Source of the DNA: an uncultured Lachnospiraceae bacterium | GTDB lineage: Bacteria; Bacillota; Clostridia; Lachnospirales; Lachnospiraceae | Assembly (NCBI GenBank): GCA_934418055.1 | Contig: CAKRWX010000015.1 | Span: forward strand, 1-19,991 | Direction of reading: 5' to 3' | Length of the DNA: 19,991 nucleotides | In this document: positions 19,887 through 19,991 of the stretch, in pieces | Layout: each line of letters opens with the position of its first letter | Numbering within the stretch: position 1 is the first letter of the stretch | Position numbers and translations under genes: made by a program | Notes under the pieces: model-generated | The model's input: only the letters and a program-made list of their open reading frames with translations | Database searches by the model: none | Told to the model about the DNA's origin: nothing

Positions 19887-19991
19887 TTGGAAGATAACGA
19901 AAAGAAGTTAAACTCTCAGACCGAGGGGGAGACCATAGAAGACAAAGACGATGACCAGTATGAGCATATCTGCTACGTGTGCCGCAGACCG
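19887..19991 (+). CDS. 5' end of a ClpX-like zinc-finger protein (partial)
   Basis: The reading frame runs off the window. The visible residues begin EDNEKKLNSQTEGETIEDKD, then DDQYEHICYVCRRP: an acidic, disordered start followed by CxxC, the first half of a zinc finger. This resembles ClpX-type AAA+ unfoldase N-termini found in Lachnospiraceae, but only two of the four Cys are visible, so other zinc-ribbon proteins remain possible. The start is ambiguous. AGGAG (19873-19877) is 9 bases before TTG at 19887 and only 3 bases before ATG at 19881; the spacing favours TTG. Confidence 0.55.
   Translation, partial: MEDNEKKLNSQTEGETIEDKDDDQYEHICYVCRRP

Overview
The window looks like a chromosomal segment of a Clostridia bacterium, most likely Lachnospiraceae; the genus is not resolved. 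The basis is strong AGGAGG-type ribosome binding sites, moderate GC with AT-rich intergenic spacers, aromatic GW-repeat (choline/glucan-binding type) secreted proteins, an Fe-S aldo/keto reductase, a Clostridium-type NADP-dependent secondary alcohol dehydrogenase, and a LytR-CpsA-Psr (LCP) protein, which is typical of Gram-positive cell walls. No phage, IS element or CRISPR array is visible.

Layout. Positions 1-250 hold tRNA-His and tRNA-Gln, each followed by its own terminator hairpin. Positions 260-1840 hold a degenerate aldo/keto reductase with two 4Fe-4S motifs and an orphan FeoA-like small protein, separated by a predicted stem-loop. Positions 1843-4724 form an accessory stretch: a 108-residue secreted GW-repeat protein (minus), a 50-residue coiled-coil protein (plus), a convergent zinc-ribbon/coiled-coil protein (minus), and a 465-residue secreted GW-repeat protein without a catalytic domain (minus).

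Positions 4868-17860 are a plus-strand surface-glycan locus. Its first half encodes a ThDP-dependent acetolactate-synthase-like enzyme, an extended SDR nucleotide-sugar enzyme, a C-methyltransferase-like protein and an NADP-dependent secondary alcohol dehydrogenase. Its second half encodes three GT2 glycosyltransferase proteins (four GT2 domains), a polyprenyl-phosphate sugar-phosphate transferase that would start glycan assembly on undecaprenyl phosphate, and an LCP protein that would attach the finished glycan to the wall. Several genes overlap by ATGA and are probably translationally coupled; a good -10 box before the sugar-phosphate transferase suggests a second, internal transcription start.

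Positions 17977-19680 encode a membrane-anchored HtrA/DegP-like protease with a long Gln-rich cytoplasmic head, closed by a strong terminator. The window ends inside a gene whose first residues suggest a ClpX-like zinc-finger protein.

The most interesting candidate system is the four-gene small-molecule module at 5005-10217. A ThDP enzyme that could transfer a two-carbon acyl unit from pyruvate, next to a methyl-ketone-reducing secondary alcohol dehydrogenase, an SDR and a C-methyltransferase-like protein, resembles in logic the yersiniose (YerE/YerF) route to two-carbon-branched sugars. This is inference; nucleotide-sugar activation, 4,6-dehydratase, flippase and polymerase genes are not in the window. 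A second candidate is an intergenic sequence family (core AACGATTCAGTACC) found in the leader of this operon and, inverted, before the ClpX-like gene, with a looser relative between the SDR and methyltransferase genes.
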